Shown piece after piece: positions 23,766 through 36,641 of a DNA stretch of 64,000 bases. Within the stretch, counting starts at the first letter, position 1. Each line of letters opens with the position of its first letter. Where the stretch lies: the NCBI GenBank assembly GCA_949316235.1, contig OX438741.1:24270324-24334323 (forward strand), written 5' to 3'. Below the pieces are notes generated by a model, which did not search any database, was not told the DNA's origin, and saw nothing but the letters and a program-made list of their open reading frames with translations. The stretch is from Oegoconia quadripuncta. Its lineage: Eukaryota > Arthropoda > Insecta > Lepidoptera > Autostichidae. The position numbers and the translations under genes were made by a program.

Positions 23766-26150
23766 TTTATTAAGCAGGGCTTGATCACTCTCAGAGATTT
23801 TATATGTAGTATCATTCAATTGAATGCCTAGCCGGATAATAACTATCCGGATATGTACTCGTATTGCGGACAAAGAAAACTGTGAAAAACGGGGTTCTTC
23901 TTCTTAGCGAGTGGATGTCAAAAACATCAAATTCTTGAGGACGAGTATGAAATTCTAAATGAGTCGACATTCGACATTCAATTCGTTATCGGGAAGTTTT
24001 AAATTTCGGCGATGCGTTCTTATTTTGAAATTTTCATATACCGAATCGAATATCAATTGTCGAACCATGTAGAATGCTCTTGGTGTAATCGATGCTAATA
24101 GGTACACAGAAAAAATAAAATACCTTGTTTGAGTCCTGTCCCAGAATTCTAAACGGTTCGATGCTCGACATTAGTTTTCGGAATTTTCAAATTTCGAATT
24201 TATTTACAGTTAACCGTACTGTTGTTTGCAGTAACAGTACTTAATGCATTTTCGTTCACGGAAACGCATTCCAAATTTGAAACTTTCCGATACCAAATCG
24301 AATATTGCAAACCATTTATAACTTACTAGCTTTCCGCCCGCGGCGTCGCCTGCGTGGAATAACGTTATGGCGGAAATTTGTTTATCTCGCGGGAACTACT
24401 CACTTTATCGGGATAAAAAATATCTTATGTCTTAATCCAGGCTATATTCTACCTATATACCAAATTTCATCCAAATCCGTTCATCCGTTTCAATTAAGCA
24501 ACAAACAAACAAACAACCAAACTTTCGCATTTATATTATATTATTTATTTATTTATTTAAATAATAAAGCGTATTTGATTGATTTGATTGATTAATTATA
24601 ATACATAGGGACCAGCCCTAACCGACATACAAAAAAGTAATGAGCATTTAAACAAGACTTCTACAACTTTAACCTATAAGAAAAGAGATCCAATAATTAT
24701 TTTCCCTGCTAAGTTGGCAAGGACCCAAGCCAACCTATTGTTGAACAAAGCTGTTGTCGGTCGAATACACGAGTGTGAATCAAGTATGATAAGACATTTC
24801 GCCATTGTTCACACAATATACAATTTCCCTCCATTTCACAGGGCGGTTGAGTGGTTTTTGAAAATGATTGTTTTCTTATCAATATCACAATAAGAGTCAT
24901 GCCTCGCGCCGGTTTACGTGAACACAAAGTATTGATGTACTTGGCTTATTTTGGTTGTGTAAATGTGATCAATAATAATACATAGATCATTGATCTAATT
25001 TATACTATTTTATTAAATAGGTTTACAAACGATTGGTACACATATTAAAAGCTGTAAAATTATTTGTTATTAGCTAAATGTATATAACAATTATATGTAG
25101 GTAACACCGCACGCATCAGATAAATTACATAACAAAATTAAATTGCACTAAAGAAAAATATCCTTAGCGAGAAAAAGTCTACCCATTTGCTTGAAACTGT
25201 TGATCATTCAAATAGAATATAAGGTGCTTAACGTATATACTATACTATCTACATAGAACGATATCTTTTTACAATCCTTTATTTATCTTGCCTGCTTTTC
25301 TTGTCTGTTTGTACGTTATGGTGAAATTTTAACAACTTCCTGGTGTTCAGAGTTGAAATGTTGCATAACTACAAAATATGTAAGAAAATGCAATATTATG
25401 ATATCATTAAACTGGTCTGATGATGAAGCTTGAAGCCATAGGAACTCTGTAACAAACATTTTCGTTTCGAGAGACTCTCTGCAGTTTTCAAATTCTATAA
25501 CTTTGTATACGTTTAAATGGAGTAACAATTTCTAATTTCAGCATTATAATACTACTAGTCTGGACAGACAACATGGCAAAACTTAAATTTGATTACGAAC
25601 CCTGATAAGAGGAGTACATTGCACTAACTATACAAATAACTTTGAAACTAACAAAGTTTGTAAACGCAAAATCTTATTTACCAAACTAGCGACCCGCCCC
25701 GGCTTCGTGTAGGTGCAATTAATTTCTATATGTGTAATATACACATATGTTATTATACATATACTGACTGTCAAACATCAAGCATTTAGCAATTATTTCA
25801 ACGTAAGATACATGATATCAATGTCAATATGTCCAAGCTAATACCGCTTGGGAAAGGGAAATCATCTGTGGTAAAAGAAGCGGCGCAAGAAACCCACAGG
25901 ATCGTTGTTGTCCTTTTTTTTAAAAAGTATACAACTACAACAAACTACTACAAACTATGTCAAAATCAGATCAGAGAAGAGATATCATTATATTAACTTC
26001 CAGGCGTTCTATGAACAGGCGCTAAACTTTAATAATAAGTTTATACAGACACCAGAACCTGCCGTGGCAGCATGTGGTGCCATAGATAACCATAATATGT
26101 CGAATATAACGAAATATCATTTCCCATATGTCCATACATACTATTCTGTA
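23766..26150. other. Intergenic
   Basis: 24325-24545 is a good gcttcgcc repeat copy (gctttccgcccgcggcgtcg). The rest shows nothing that I can support. Confidence 0.5.
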
Positions 26151-26156
26151 TGTCTA

Positions 26157-26402
26157 TATATAAAGAAAGCAGATAGTTTTATCACATATAACGCAGAAAG
26201 CCTCGTCATAATTGACAATTAAGTCGGAATCAAAGGAGAGAGCACCTCTTTCCGACGACAACGAGCGGAATTCAGCCGTCGCGTCAGCGTGATCTGAAGG
26301 CTTGCTATTACATATCGCATTAGCGTTCGAGTATAACACAGCTAGTAGAAAAATAGCGCGGAAATGTAATATAACGAAATAGCTATAATACAATGTAAAC
26401 AT
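26157..26402 (-). CDS. Hypothetical small secreted protein or first exon
   Basis: 82 codons on the minus strand. The start MFTLYYSYFVILHFRAIFLL followed by AVLYSNANA looks like a signal peptide with a plausible cleavage after ANA. The mature part is polar (ICNSKPSDHADATAEFRS). No homologue is recognised, and the ORF may be chance in AT-rich DNA. A weak donor (agaggtgctc) lies within it. Confidence 0.2.
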
Positions 26403-27942
26403 GAGCCATATTAAGATTTACGACTAAATATTCGCAAGTTGGATTTGATGGCCGTAATTAGTCCTAAACTTTGACAATGCAATGTAGCTAGCGCGTCTTG
26501 GGCTCATCTCAAATATACCGGATGAGTTTTTTACTGGGACTGGGGTGTAAGGGAGAGTAATACAATCATGTAACGCACTGCCTAACTTTCAGTACCACCT
26601 TGTCGAGTACCACTGTTGATCCTAACTTATAGGAGGTACAGTGGGAGAAGTGTGTAGGCGGGATTGTACTTTAGTAGTTGTTGAAAAAATTATATAAATT
26701 ACAAACACAAATTGCTGTATAAGTTATTTTCTAAACAGGACACAAATACGTGGTTAAAAGCGGCATCTATTCCGCGCTAATATTATGAATGTGAAAGTAT
26801 GTCTGTCTGCCCATTTGTCACCTTTCACGAGTGACCCAATCGTATTGAAATTAGGCAGAGAGGTAACCTGATGAGACCTAGAGGAAGAAATAAGACTACT
26901 TTAAGATAATGTAAAACAAGATACATAGACACAATAGACATCTTACATCCGCAATAAAGTAAATCCACGAAGACTAGTTTGGAAGCAGAAAGCTACTGAA
27001 TTGCTAAGTTAAGGGTGTTTATCTCGCACCGTATTCTATATAAACTTTCAATTTCAAATGTTTCGAAATGCATAAACGGATTCTAATGAAACTTTATAAG
27101 CATAAAACACGTATCTACATAGATCTAAAAAGTTAGTAGAGAGTATTTTCGAAAAAGAGTAGAAGTACTAAATAAGTGCTATTTTAAATAAATAATAATA
27201 TGACATAAATAAATAATAATATAATATGAATAAATGTCATAAATAAATAATAATACAATATAAATGGATATATAATATCATATTAATAAATAATTTAAAA
27301 GAAAAATAATAATATAATTGGAATACAATTTCTTTATTTCGGTAACCGGTATTGTATCTGGTTGTATTCGATTTAGATATTTGGGTTACCTTTATTTATA
27401 AATACTTGTAAAAATAATATAGGTTGTAACTGAAAAATTAACTTTTTTTAACTACTGACTTATTGATTTACTAAATTGTATGTTGATTTATTAAGTAATT
27501 GTTAATATTTCATTACCAACGTAATAATAAAGAAAACTAATTACCAACATGTACTGTTTTCTTTCATAAATATTTATTAGGTTTTTAGTGGGAAATTCAG
27601 CGCTTATGAGAGTATATAGGACCTTTTTATTTTAGTGCCTTTTTGAAGTGGAATAGGCATGGTGGAGAGCTAACTTATCTTTTTGCAACACTGCTCGCTG
27701 GATGCGCCGGGAAGCCGACCACATCCAACCAGTATTAATATTAAATATGTGGGGCCGACCACCTGACAATGTACCATTTGGTCGTGGTTGGGTGATCGGC
27801 GCCAGCCAAATCGGAACATCTGTTAGGGCTTTTATGGATTTTGTGTCTGCAGCAAATCCATTGTGTCGTCTGCCGTGTCGTTGTGTGTGGAAGTGCCGCA
27901 AACTCATTCATTATGTACATAATAAATAGTGAAGATATTGAA
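26403..27942. other. Intergenic
   Basis: 27183-27310 is an imperfect aaataaataataat repeat. 27632-27980 has short overlapping ORFs on both strands, none recognised. Confidence 0.45.
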
Positions 27943-28095
27943 TACCGATTGGTGTAGTGGATAGTGACCCTGTCTGCCAAACCAATGATTGCGGGTTCAA
28001 ACCCGCCAGGGGTAAATGTTTGTATGTTGAATACGAATGACTAGAGGATTTGTGGATGTGTCAGAAATATTTATTATTATTTTAAACAAAAAAAG
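27943..28095 (+). mobile_element. tRNA-derived SINE (type 4A), head and part of body
   Basis: Head accgattggtgtagtggata and box B ggttcaaaccc; body shortened. Confidence 0.75.
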
Positions 28096-30360
28096 AGGTG
28101 TTAAAGATTTAAAAGTTAGTCTTGTTGGCATTGTAGCGCCAAGATGGCTGATTTGAAAACCAATTTTATTACCCGACTGCCCAAGGAAGGAGGGTAATGT
28201 TTTTTATTTTCGAGTTTATGTATGTAGATTTCTATGTCAATTGTTGTAGCCTAAACTGATGTCGAAGCGTATGGTCGATAGATTCGTCTTAATCTCTGGA
28301 GTGTCATAAAATGCCCGCGCCCGTGAAATATGCTGTGGGGTCCTTTGGTTTTTAAACTCATATTGTTATTTATTTTCGAAAGCGGGTGTATGCGAAATAA
28401 TTCCGAACCGTGTTTGCCTAAGAAATAAAATAAGCGGGTTCTACAAAGTTGGTAATTCATATGTACTTGGTTTCCCTCTGTCCATCCCTACCATTTATAT
28501 TTTATCCGGTTCAGTAGTCGAAGTATTTGTAATACGTAATATAACAAAAAACCTAAATTTTTGTATTATGGTAAGTAAAAAGATATTAGCAAACTTTTGG
28601 TAGAGGGATAAGGCGATGTAGGTATAAGAAGGTCATTCACATTTTCGCATTAGGACGGAAAATGTCGAGAACGGATTTTCTATTGTAAGTGATATTCTGA
28701 TTGATGTCTACCGACTGTCCGATTTGTCCTTGGATAGAATTCTGAGCTTGACCTTTGTGGACTTAGTTTAAGTTATGCAGGAGCAGTAAATAGTAAGTAT
28801 CTTAATTTAAATGAAAGTGTGGTTGCTTCCTAGCAAGATATCAAATGTATACCAGTGTTGCCTTGCTCAACTTAAATAAACTAATTTTACTTTTAACGAA
28901 GTTTGGCCTCATCTTCACTTATTAATTCAGTTCAGACACAAACCCCTTATTGCACAGAATTTACGTGTTTACTTCCTGTGTTTACATAAATATAATTGCC
29001 ATCTCTAAAATTACTAAACTCAGCCAAAGGGCAAAGTGACTTCATCTACATTCGAATTACTTTTCATTTTTCGAGTACAATTAGTACCGTCATAAAGTCA
29101 CTCCTGTTTCCCATATGGGTAGGTAGAAACCACAGACTTCAACTTAGTATGGTACCGCCAAAAGTCTTTTCACTGTGAATGAATCACTCTCATAAATATG
29201 AAATAATTATATATCTACACCTAATTAATAGGTAAAAATACGTTAACAACTCTCACATTAATTCGTGCACATTTGTTTCACTGAAAAAGGGGGCATTTCG
29301 GTAATCATATTAAACTTACCTACTATATTAATTCTGTGCTCCTACCTTACACCAATCAGTCCCAAAAAACCGCCATTTGGGTAAGCTTATTATACTTACC
29401 TACTATTAGGTCCTTACCTATGAAATTGGCGTTTTGTATGAAGAATTTCATTAAGACTGTTTTCTCCATACAAACATTTTTGATTTTTTTTTTGGGAACG
29501 GCAAATCCAAATTTAGCTAAACTTTGTGTGTATTATCGGATAACATTAAGTTAAGTATTCGCAGCGTTAATTTTTAAAAGTAACCACGTAGTAAGTAATT
29601 AAAAAATATTTCATGCGAAACCTTGAAATAAAAATAAAATTTTCCTTTTCCAAATAAAAGACAAATTTGTAAATGGCTTTGAAAATCGCAGTAATTGGTA
29701 CATATGATTAACGAAGAAAAAAAAACTCCAATTTCATAGGTAAAGACCCAATATATTAATTCTGTGCTACACCTTACTCTAATCAGTTTAATATTAAGTA
29801 GTAGTAATAGTATTATCGACAGACACACCTTACTTCGCGATAATATTCACGGGCGCATTGAGCTTGACCTACAGGTTAAAGTACTTTAAATTTGTCCTCC
29901 GCCATAAAGGTTATTTCACGATAAACCCAAGAATAATCCTTAGTGGTTATCTTGCTGCGGTGTGTCCTCGACTTATTAATTCTAATTGGAGTGCAATTCA
30001 TCCTAAATTGGTCTGATTGCACGAAATATGAATTTTACATAGCTATGTTTTTGATGAACTAAGTCCTGCCCGAGACTTCGGTAGCGTGCCTATCGAAATA
30101 AATATCGGTTTAGCACAGGAAATAGCAAAACAAATTTTGAAGTTGTAAAAGTTAAAACATTGTTTGGTATTTATTATCTAGTGTATTTTTGCACAAAACT
30201 TTGCCCAATTTTTTTTTGTTAAGTGTTATGTTCACCTGATGTTAAGTGATTTTTCCGCTTAATCAAGTGATCCGAACTTAATTAATCATCATCATCAGAC
30301 AGTGAAACTCCACAACTGATCATAAGCTTTTCCCACGGAGCGATTTGCTATAATCGCCAC
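28096..30360. other. Intergenic
   Basis: 28170-28400 resembles a lepidopteran repeat beginning ttacccgactgcccaagg. No gene seen in the rest. Confidence 0.45.
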
Positions 30361-30362
30361 GC

Positions 30363-30410
30363 TGGGAGGAGTAGGTATGCAGAGGCGGCTCTACATACCT
30401 ACTCCTCCCA
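30363..30410. repeat. Perfect 17-bp inverted repeat
   Basis: tgggaggagtaggtatg and catacctactcctccca with a 14-nt loop, at the left edge of the next repeat. Confidence 0.85.
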
Positions 30411-30700
30411 CTACAACTTCTGTAAGCCAGGATTAACAGTGGTACTCTGCACGGCGCCTACTGAAGGTAGAGGTGCACTACGTGTCTCTATTGCCACCTT
30501 GGGCCACATACTAATTAAAGAAGAGTAAAAGTGTGAAGTACGAAAGAAGTTTCCCACTCCCCCTCAGCAAATGGAGTACCCACAGCTAATTGAATTCAAA
30601 ATCAGCCATAAAGCTTAACCTATGAGGAAGGGGATCATGTGATGCTTGATATCCTAGTATTGATACACCACGGGCAGCACCACAAATGCAGTGAGTGTTA
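30411..30700 (+). repeat. Dispersed repeat, pair with 8155-8440
   Basis: gattaacagtggtactctgc, cggcgcctactgaaggtaga, tcccactccccctcag and atgcagtgag in the same order as the 8-kb copy. Confidence 0.75.
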
Positions 30701-32449
30701 ATGTTCAGGACGCAAAAGGCTGCTGCCAATAATAATGCCTATATAATGGTGGCAAATTTCTTAAAGGCTTGAAAATTATGTCGGCTCGCCACTAAATCGA
30801 TGTAGAAGACCGGGTGGTTATACAATGATACCCTTATCCACGTTCACATTCAGGGGACGCCACCAAATTTATAAGAAAAAAAAATTGCCCTTAAAATTGC
30901 CATGACCGGTGAGAAACTGCGACACACAGTGACAACCTCTAACCAATTTTTACCAAACCAACCTTTAATTGTCACGCTGGGCAGGCAGATGTTATGGGAG
31001 CACCAATGTCGCTGCTGCCCGATGTAGGTATATTGTTACGCTCGCGATAACTTACGTAAAATTCAATCAAAATCCATCCAGTTGCTTTCCCGTGAAGCGC
31101 ATTTAAATAAACAAACAAACAATTTACGGTTATATTAGATAGACTTATCTGCCAACTCCAGTTATTTAAGTTCCGATATAATTGGCAATTAGCCGAGTGA
31201 ATTGAACACGATCACAGACAATTAACGCATTGAAATTAATTTTTTTTTCGTAAGGATACCTACAGAAATCCCGGAGCGGAGAACAATTTTATGAATCGTT
31301 CAAAAATTAATCTAAGGTTCGAGACTCGTTCTAAAATAAATTGGAGTGCGGCAGCTGTCAGCAAGAACTTTCGTTGATTCGATTTGTATCAAATAACACT
31401 GTGAACGCCTTAGATACATTGCCGGGTTAACATGATAGTCTCTTACAAAAGATATAGTAATTTATGTGGTGTAAGTTCCTGTTACCTTAAAGTTTTTTGT
31501 AGAAGGATAGAGTACCCATAAGTAATATAATTAAAATGATTTGTATATGATGTACATATATACACCGTTGTTCGTGCGTACATACACTCGAAAAACATTA
31601 CCCTCTCGGGTAAAAATGTAATACCTACTCACTAAGTAGCAAATAACATATCTGTAAAGTGTGTACACGCGCGATCCAATTTCAATTATTTTCTAGAATA
31701 AGGCTATTTCTATTACTCGTAGAAAATTTTCTCTTTCATACTTAATACCCAACACGGGAAAGGCTTTATTGCAGTTTCGTAAACATTAGATAGCTGGTAT
31801 AACAATAAATCTGGTAGGCTTTATTTGTCACCGAAACCGAAATGGAGGGAGACGTTGAAGGAAATACCACTTGTCAGAGGTCTCGAGGCACGACCTCAGT
31901 CCCAACTAGACCGACCCTCGACATTCCAGACAGACATGCAGGTCGCCTGGAATGACTTAGGCACAAGACAGCCTAAAGGCTAGGGATCGGAAAAATCGGA
32001 ATTTTTTGAAGCGTTGCTCAGATAACCCACAATCGTTGACATGATATCGGTGGCCACCGTGATCCATTTAAATTATTGTAGATATTCTGAGCAATACAAA
32101 ACTATTTGCAGTACATCAAAACATCGGAATTCAAAACAAACTACAGCTTCACGTTCTTCGTTTTTCTTAGTTATGGGTTTGTTTATGAGATATATTATTT
32201 ACTTCAGTGGTAGCACAGTCGATTGACTTTTCATAGCGTATCTTAATATTAGCACTAATTTAGTGTTCTCAACAATTTTTCTCTCAATTCTCAAGCATTT
32301 TCACATTAGTTTTTTTATAATAACAAAAGATGAAAGCTTTGCGTCTCTTTACGCGTGAATATGACAGCAAGCTTTTATTAGTCCAGTAAGCATTCCCAGC
32401 AGGGCCTGGCGTGCCAAGCTTACACATATAGTTTTACGTCGTCGTAGGT
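30701..32449. other. Intergenic
   Basis: 31040-31145 is a gcttcgcc repeat tail (aaacaaacaaacaatttacg). Nothing else supported. Confidence 0.45.
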
Positions 32450-32582
32450 ACCTACTGTCGCCTGGATTGCCGATGGGGCTTCGAAGAGCACGCATTACAT
32501 CGCCTGCTACCTAATCTCGAGGGTCCACCGGAGGAAATTCGCCGCCTCTACGGTGGCGTCGTGCGATCCATGGCTCTCTAGA
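32450..32582 (+). pseudogene. R1-clade LINE RT fragment
   Basis: Reads LDCRWGFEEH, then LLPNLEGPPEEIRRLYGGVV and RSMAL followed by TAG. This is the part of R1-type RT just before YGAPVW. Confidence 0.72.
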
Positions 32583-35559
32583 TATGTTTAATTTGTTCAT
32601 TGCTCACAGTCTGAATCTGTGTACTTTCCGATAACCCTGTAGGTATGGCAATTTATATATGCTAACACCACTCCTTTAGTACCTACAGGTTCTCAGAGAC
32701 TCTAGAATGTATCGTTTTTACAGCTAGAGTCTGCCACTAATAATACAGACAAAGCACGAGTCCCAGCTGCCTGTGCGCGTGAGGATACTCTGTAGTCGTT
32801 ACCTTCTCCAACACTCGACACTCTATTTAAAGTCACTGCTTTTACATGGCCACCGCATCGCTTCTCCCATCTGCAACCCTATATTGCGTCTATCACAGGC
32901 TCTAGAAGGCTTTGGTTACCATAGACTTTCCGTGACTATGGCTGAAGTTGTTTTTACCGCCATGTCGCTCTAAAGTCATCTTCACTGAACATAAGGTGTG
33001 ATTAAGGGCAAGTGCTAACCCGTTGTGTATAAAAAAAAAGACATCATTCATCACCCTTTCCCCACCATCAGGGGGGAAGCCGTTGACCTGGAATCTATTC
33101 TGCACTGCAAGTTAGGGTACCCAACTAGGAAGTTTCGTGAAAAGCATATACAGTGGTTGGACATAGGCGTTCAAGCACAGAATATATGTATATACCTAAG
33201 TAGCACTACCGAATAAGTCGCCTCGGCGCAGGTGTGGTTCGGACTGTGCTTTGTCATGCCTTTGATGCCATGCCTATATAAAATACCTACTATAAATATG
33301 TATAATTTATCTACTTTATTTTGCTCTTTAGGCTAATGTGTTTTCGTACAAGAAACTTTAGTGAAGGTTACAGATTACCGAACTATAGAAGCATAGAGTA
33401 AATAATGACATCCGTATGTAGATATGATATAAGTAGGTACTTAGGCCTCAATCTGACAATAGTCTGCAAAAATGGTCATTAAAGATGTAACACCAAAGTC
33501 CAAGAAAAAAATCGGTACTACCAAGTAAACTCTCGCATATACAATCCGATTTTTGTGGTGCATGCCGTAGAACCAGGTTAAAACATAAAAGTGAAAACGC
33601 GCTAACGCAAATGACATAGGTATATCTATTAGGTGCACCGAGCACACCAGTTAAACGACATGTGCCTCACCGATTAAAATTGCTGGTGGCCGATTTTAAT
33701 TGGTTGTCTGCGATTGCTCTTACTTACGTACATATATATATATATATATATACTTACTACTATTAGTTATTTCAAGGAGACTAATCTATTTACGCTTTTT
33801 AAATTGAATCCTGACTGAATTTTCTAACTTTTTTATGATTGAGTCGATACGTATTTGACGCCGTAAGGGAGATTCTTGCCTTGAAGAATCAAACCGCTGC
33901 CGCTGCGTGCGAATGTTCGACATACGGGTGGAAACGCTCCCTGCGTCTAATATCCTATCCCTCATATTATTAAAAAAATTAATATACCTGTATTGACGCA
34001 TAAGCCTTTAAAGAAGGCGTCTTAGGAAGCCCAAATGTTATCTTGAAGTCATTAGAAAATAGTGATATAGAAAACATGTTTTAGTCATGCTACAAAATCC
34101 CAATTGAATTTGTTTTAAAATTTATCTATGACATTTAATTTTATATTTCCCTACTTAAGCGATATTTTATAGGACGCAAAAATAAGCATAGCAATTAAAA
34201 TGAAACGTTGTAAAATTATACTCTTTTTCATTAATTCATATATATTTTTATCATCAGCGACAACCCATCACTTCATGTAGTATCGGTGTGATCAATCGAA
34301 ATTACATTATTTTGGTACCTATATTCTTGTTGTTGCATCTGGCAATACCATAATGGTATTATGGTTATATAGTGTACTGGACAGTTTCAAGTCATTTAAT
34401 AAATAATTTAAGTGATATCGATCAAGTGAGTTTGCTTGTCCTGCGCAAACCCTGAATAAAATAATACAGCAGCCGATGGGAGCGTCCACAATCGGCATGA
34501 CTAACCTGTGACTGACTATCGAGAAACTCGCTAGCGACTCACGACTACACGATTGTCACTCGATACACATTCGTGCTGCCGAAAACTCGAAAGTAAGTAT
34601 TCAAATAGTAAAATAATTCACTTTTCGATTCGAAATGTGAGAAATCCGTGGGTCACACACACACATTCACACCCACCGCGGTCAAACACATAACACTCGT
34701 CGTTTTTCACCGCGGGTTAATAAATAGGGACGCTAATGAACTGATTTTAAGTATTTAGCTAGATGCTCGCTCGATGTTTATATTAGGTAGAAAACGGTTT
34801 TTTCTATATCAAAGGAGTGAAACTTCTGTACGTTTATGGTACTACTCTAGTAGGTATCCTAAAGATACCAGACAGTCGTTGGCGATAACATAGTTGCCAC
34901 TTAGAAGATTAAAATGTCTGAACAAACGGTTATTTCAGTCAGAAAGTATGACCATCTCACTCGATCTCTGAATTCAAATTAAACAATCGTTTGAGAGAGA
35001 AATATTATAGTAAACGCAAATTAAGTTTGTTACATTATAGTCCCACATATAATTAGAAATTATTTATTTTCGGTATTTATCCCGTAGTTGTGGTATAAAT
35101 TCATGCCAAATTTTACGATTCTATATCAACAGGAAGTATTTTTTAAGTCTTGAAATATTATACCAACATCAATCACAAGTTTCAAAAATTTCTGCTATTC
35201 GTTGACAAAGAGAGTTTCCAAAGAGCCTTAAAACATTTCCTTACAGAATTTGTCCATTAGAAAACTTTTGGAAATTAAAATAGAAATTTCCGATACAAAT
35301 CCTGTCAATATAATAAATATTCGAAGTTTTCGTACTCACTCAAGCTTTACGTGTACACTGAAGGCAAATTATATCTGCTAACTCGTGCGATAAGTCTTGT
35401 TCCATTGGGTTCTCGTAATATCACCTTTTTTCGCAAATAAGTAAAGCGTCGTATATAATACTTATCTCCAAAGTACATGTGCTCGATTTGATTTTGTTTG
35501 GCTGGATGTGTTCCGGATATTACGGAAATAAGATATCCCAACAAATTTCAACTAATATG
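32583..35559. other. Intergenic
   Basis: 32976-33040: SINE-1 tail (plus). 33731-33752: (TA)n run. 34636-34735: copy of the 58735 repeat. A possible 5' exon is listed separately. Confidence 0.5.
34440..34592 (+). other. Possible non-coding first exon
   Basis: A GC-moderate stretch ending ctcgaaa then gtaagtat, a strong donor, after a tgactgactatcg string. No coding exon downstream was found. Confidence 0.2.
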
Positions 35560-35737
35560 TAATAATATGTAATGTAATAATGCGAAAGGTATATGTGTGT
35601 ATGTTTGTTACCTCTTCACGGCTAAACGGCTGGACGGATTTGTATGAAATTTGATTTGTAGATTACCTGGTTTTTGTTACTAAAACGTTTTTGATGAAAT
35701 GTTCCACGCGACCGAAGTCGCGGGCCACAGCTAAATT
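35560..35737 (-). repeat. gcttcgcc dispersed repeat, diverged
   Basis: taatgcgaaaggtatatgtg, ctggacggatttgtatgaaa and gaccgaagtcgcgggcc in reverse family order. Confidence 0.6.
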
Positions 35738-36172
35738 GACGATATTCATCATCATCATATCAGCCGAAAGACATCCACTGCCGGACAAAGGCTTCCCCCA
35801 AAGCTCTCCTCGATCACGATCACAACGATCGGTCCTGCGCTGCTCGCATCCACCGGCTCCACGCGATCTTTGCCAAATTGTAGGTTCACCTCATGGGGGG
35901 CCTGCGCACGCTGCGTCTTCTGGTGCGTGGTCGCCACTCAAGAACCTTTACGCCTCCATGGCCCCGCCCACTGTCACTTAAGTTTGGCAATTCTTCGGGC
36001 TATATCGGTCACTTTGGTTCTCCTGCGAATCTCCTCTTTTCTGATTCGATCCCGCAGGGAGACTCCGAACATAGCACTCTCATTGCCCTTTGGGTGACCT
36101 TGAGCCTTCTTATGAGGCCCTTAGTGAGATTAAAAAATTTATGCTTGAAACAACATCCACGGTTCACCTTCT
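35738..36172 (-). pseudogene. RTE-like LINE reverse-transcriptase C-terminal fragment
   Basis: On the minus strand VTDIARRIAKLK is followed by a stop where the family has Trp, then QWAG. Around it the nucleotide sequence matches the common lepidopteran endonuclease-RT LINE through to its 3' end (catccactgccggac near 35770). Frameshifts and stops show it is dead. Confidence 0.7.
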
Positions 36173-36515
36173 AAAAATGTACAGAAATTCACACAAAATA
36201 GGGGGGGTGAGCCCATCGCCGTTAAAACGTGCAAATCTATAAATGTTTTTGGTGGAAAGTCCCTTAGTCGCCTTTTACGACACTCATGGGAAGAGATGGA
36301 TTGGTTCTATTACGTTACGTGCCGAAACCACGATTTATTAATAACCTTTGAATTTCTTAGGCTTCCTTTCAAAGGAAGAATGTTCGAGGCCGATTCGCGT
36401 CCTTTCTGTCGTGTACGTACATTTCGGGTTCCACAGGACAAAATATTTTAAAAAATCAGAACGTCTTTGCGATGATTAGGCATGAAATTAAAAACATCCA
36501 GTTACTTGTTTTAGT
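36173..36515. other. Downstream flank of ALDH-A
   Basis: 36265-36320 holds the tagtcgccttttacgacact repeat string. Nothing else recognised. Confidence 0.45.
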
Positions 36516-36521
36516 TTTATT
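36516..36521 (-). promoter_or_regulatory. Polyadenylation signal of ALDH-A
   Basis: AATAAA on the minus strand, about 50 nt beyond the stop codon. It is the first canonical signal downstream. Confidence 0.6.
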
Positions 36522-36571
36522 ACCATTCCAAAATAAATTATCCTTTACCTAACTATATGGATGGTGAAATG
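36522..36571 (-). other. 3' UTR of ALDH-A
   Basis: Short AT-rich 3' UTR between the stop and the AATAAA signal. Confidence 0.5.
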
Positions 36572-36641
36572 TCACAACTCCTTGGGTAGGGATATCATTA
36601 CAGTTTTTACTTCCAAATATGAATCCAAGCAGTCCTTGCCA
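36572..36641 (-). CDS. ALDH-A coding exon 11, C terminus and stop
   Basis: Reads [20 protein letters not shown] then KEL and TGA. Acceptor ttcacag. The matching last exon of gene B (60939-61008) has the same length of 70 nt. Confidence 0.94.

Noticed and set aside
35691..36174. Overlapping ORFs of 60-96 codons as genes
   Set aside because: They lie on a decayed RTE-like LINE whose real frame is on the minus strand with stops.
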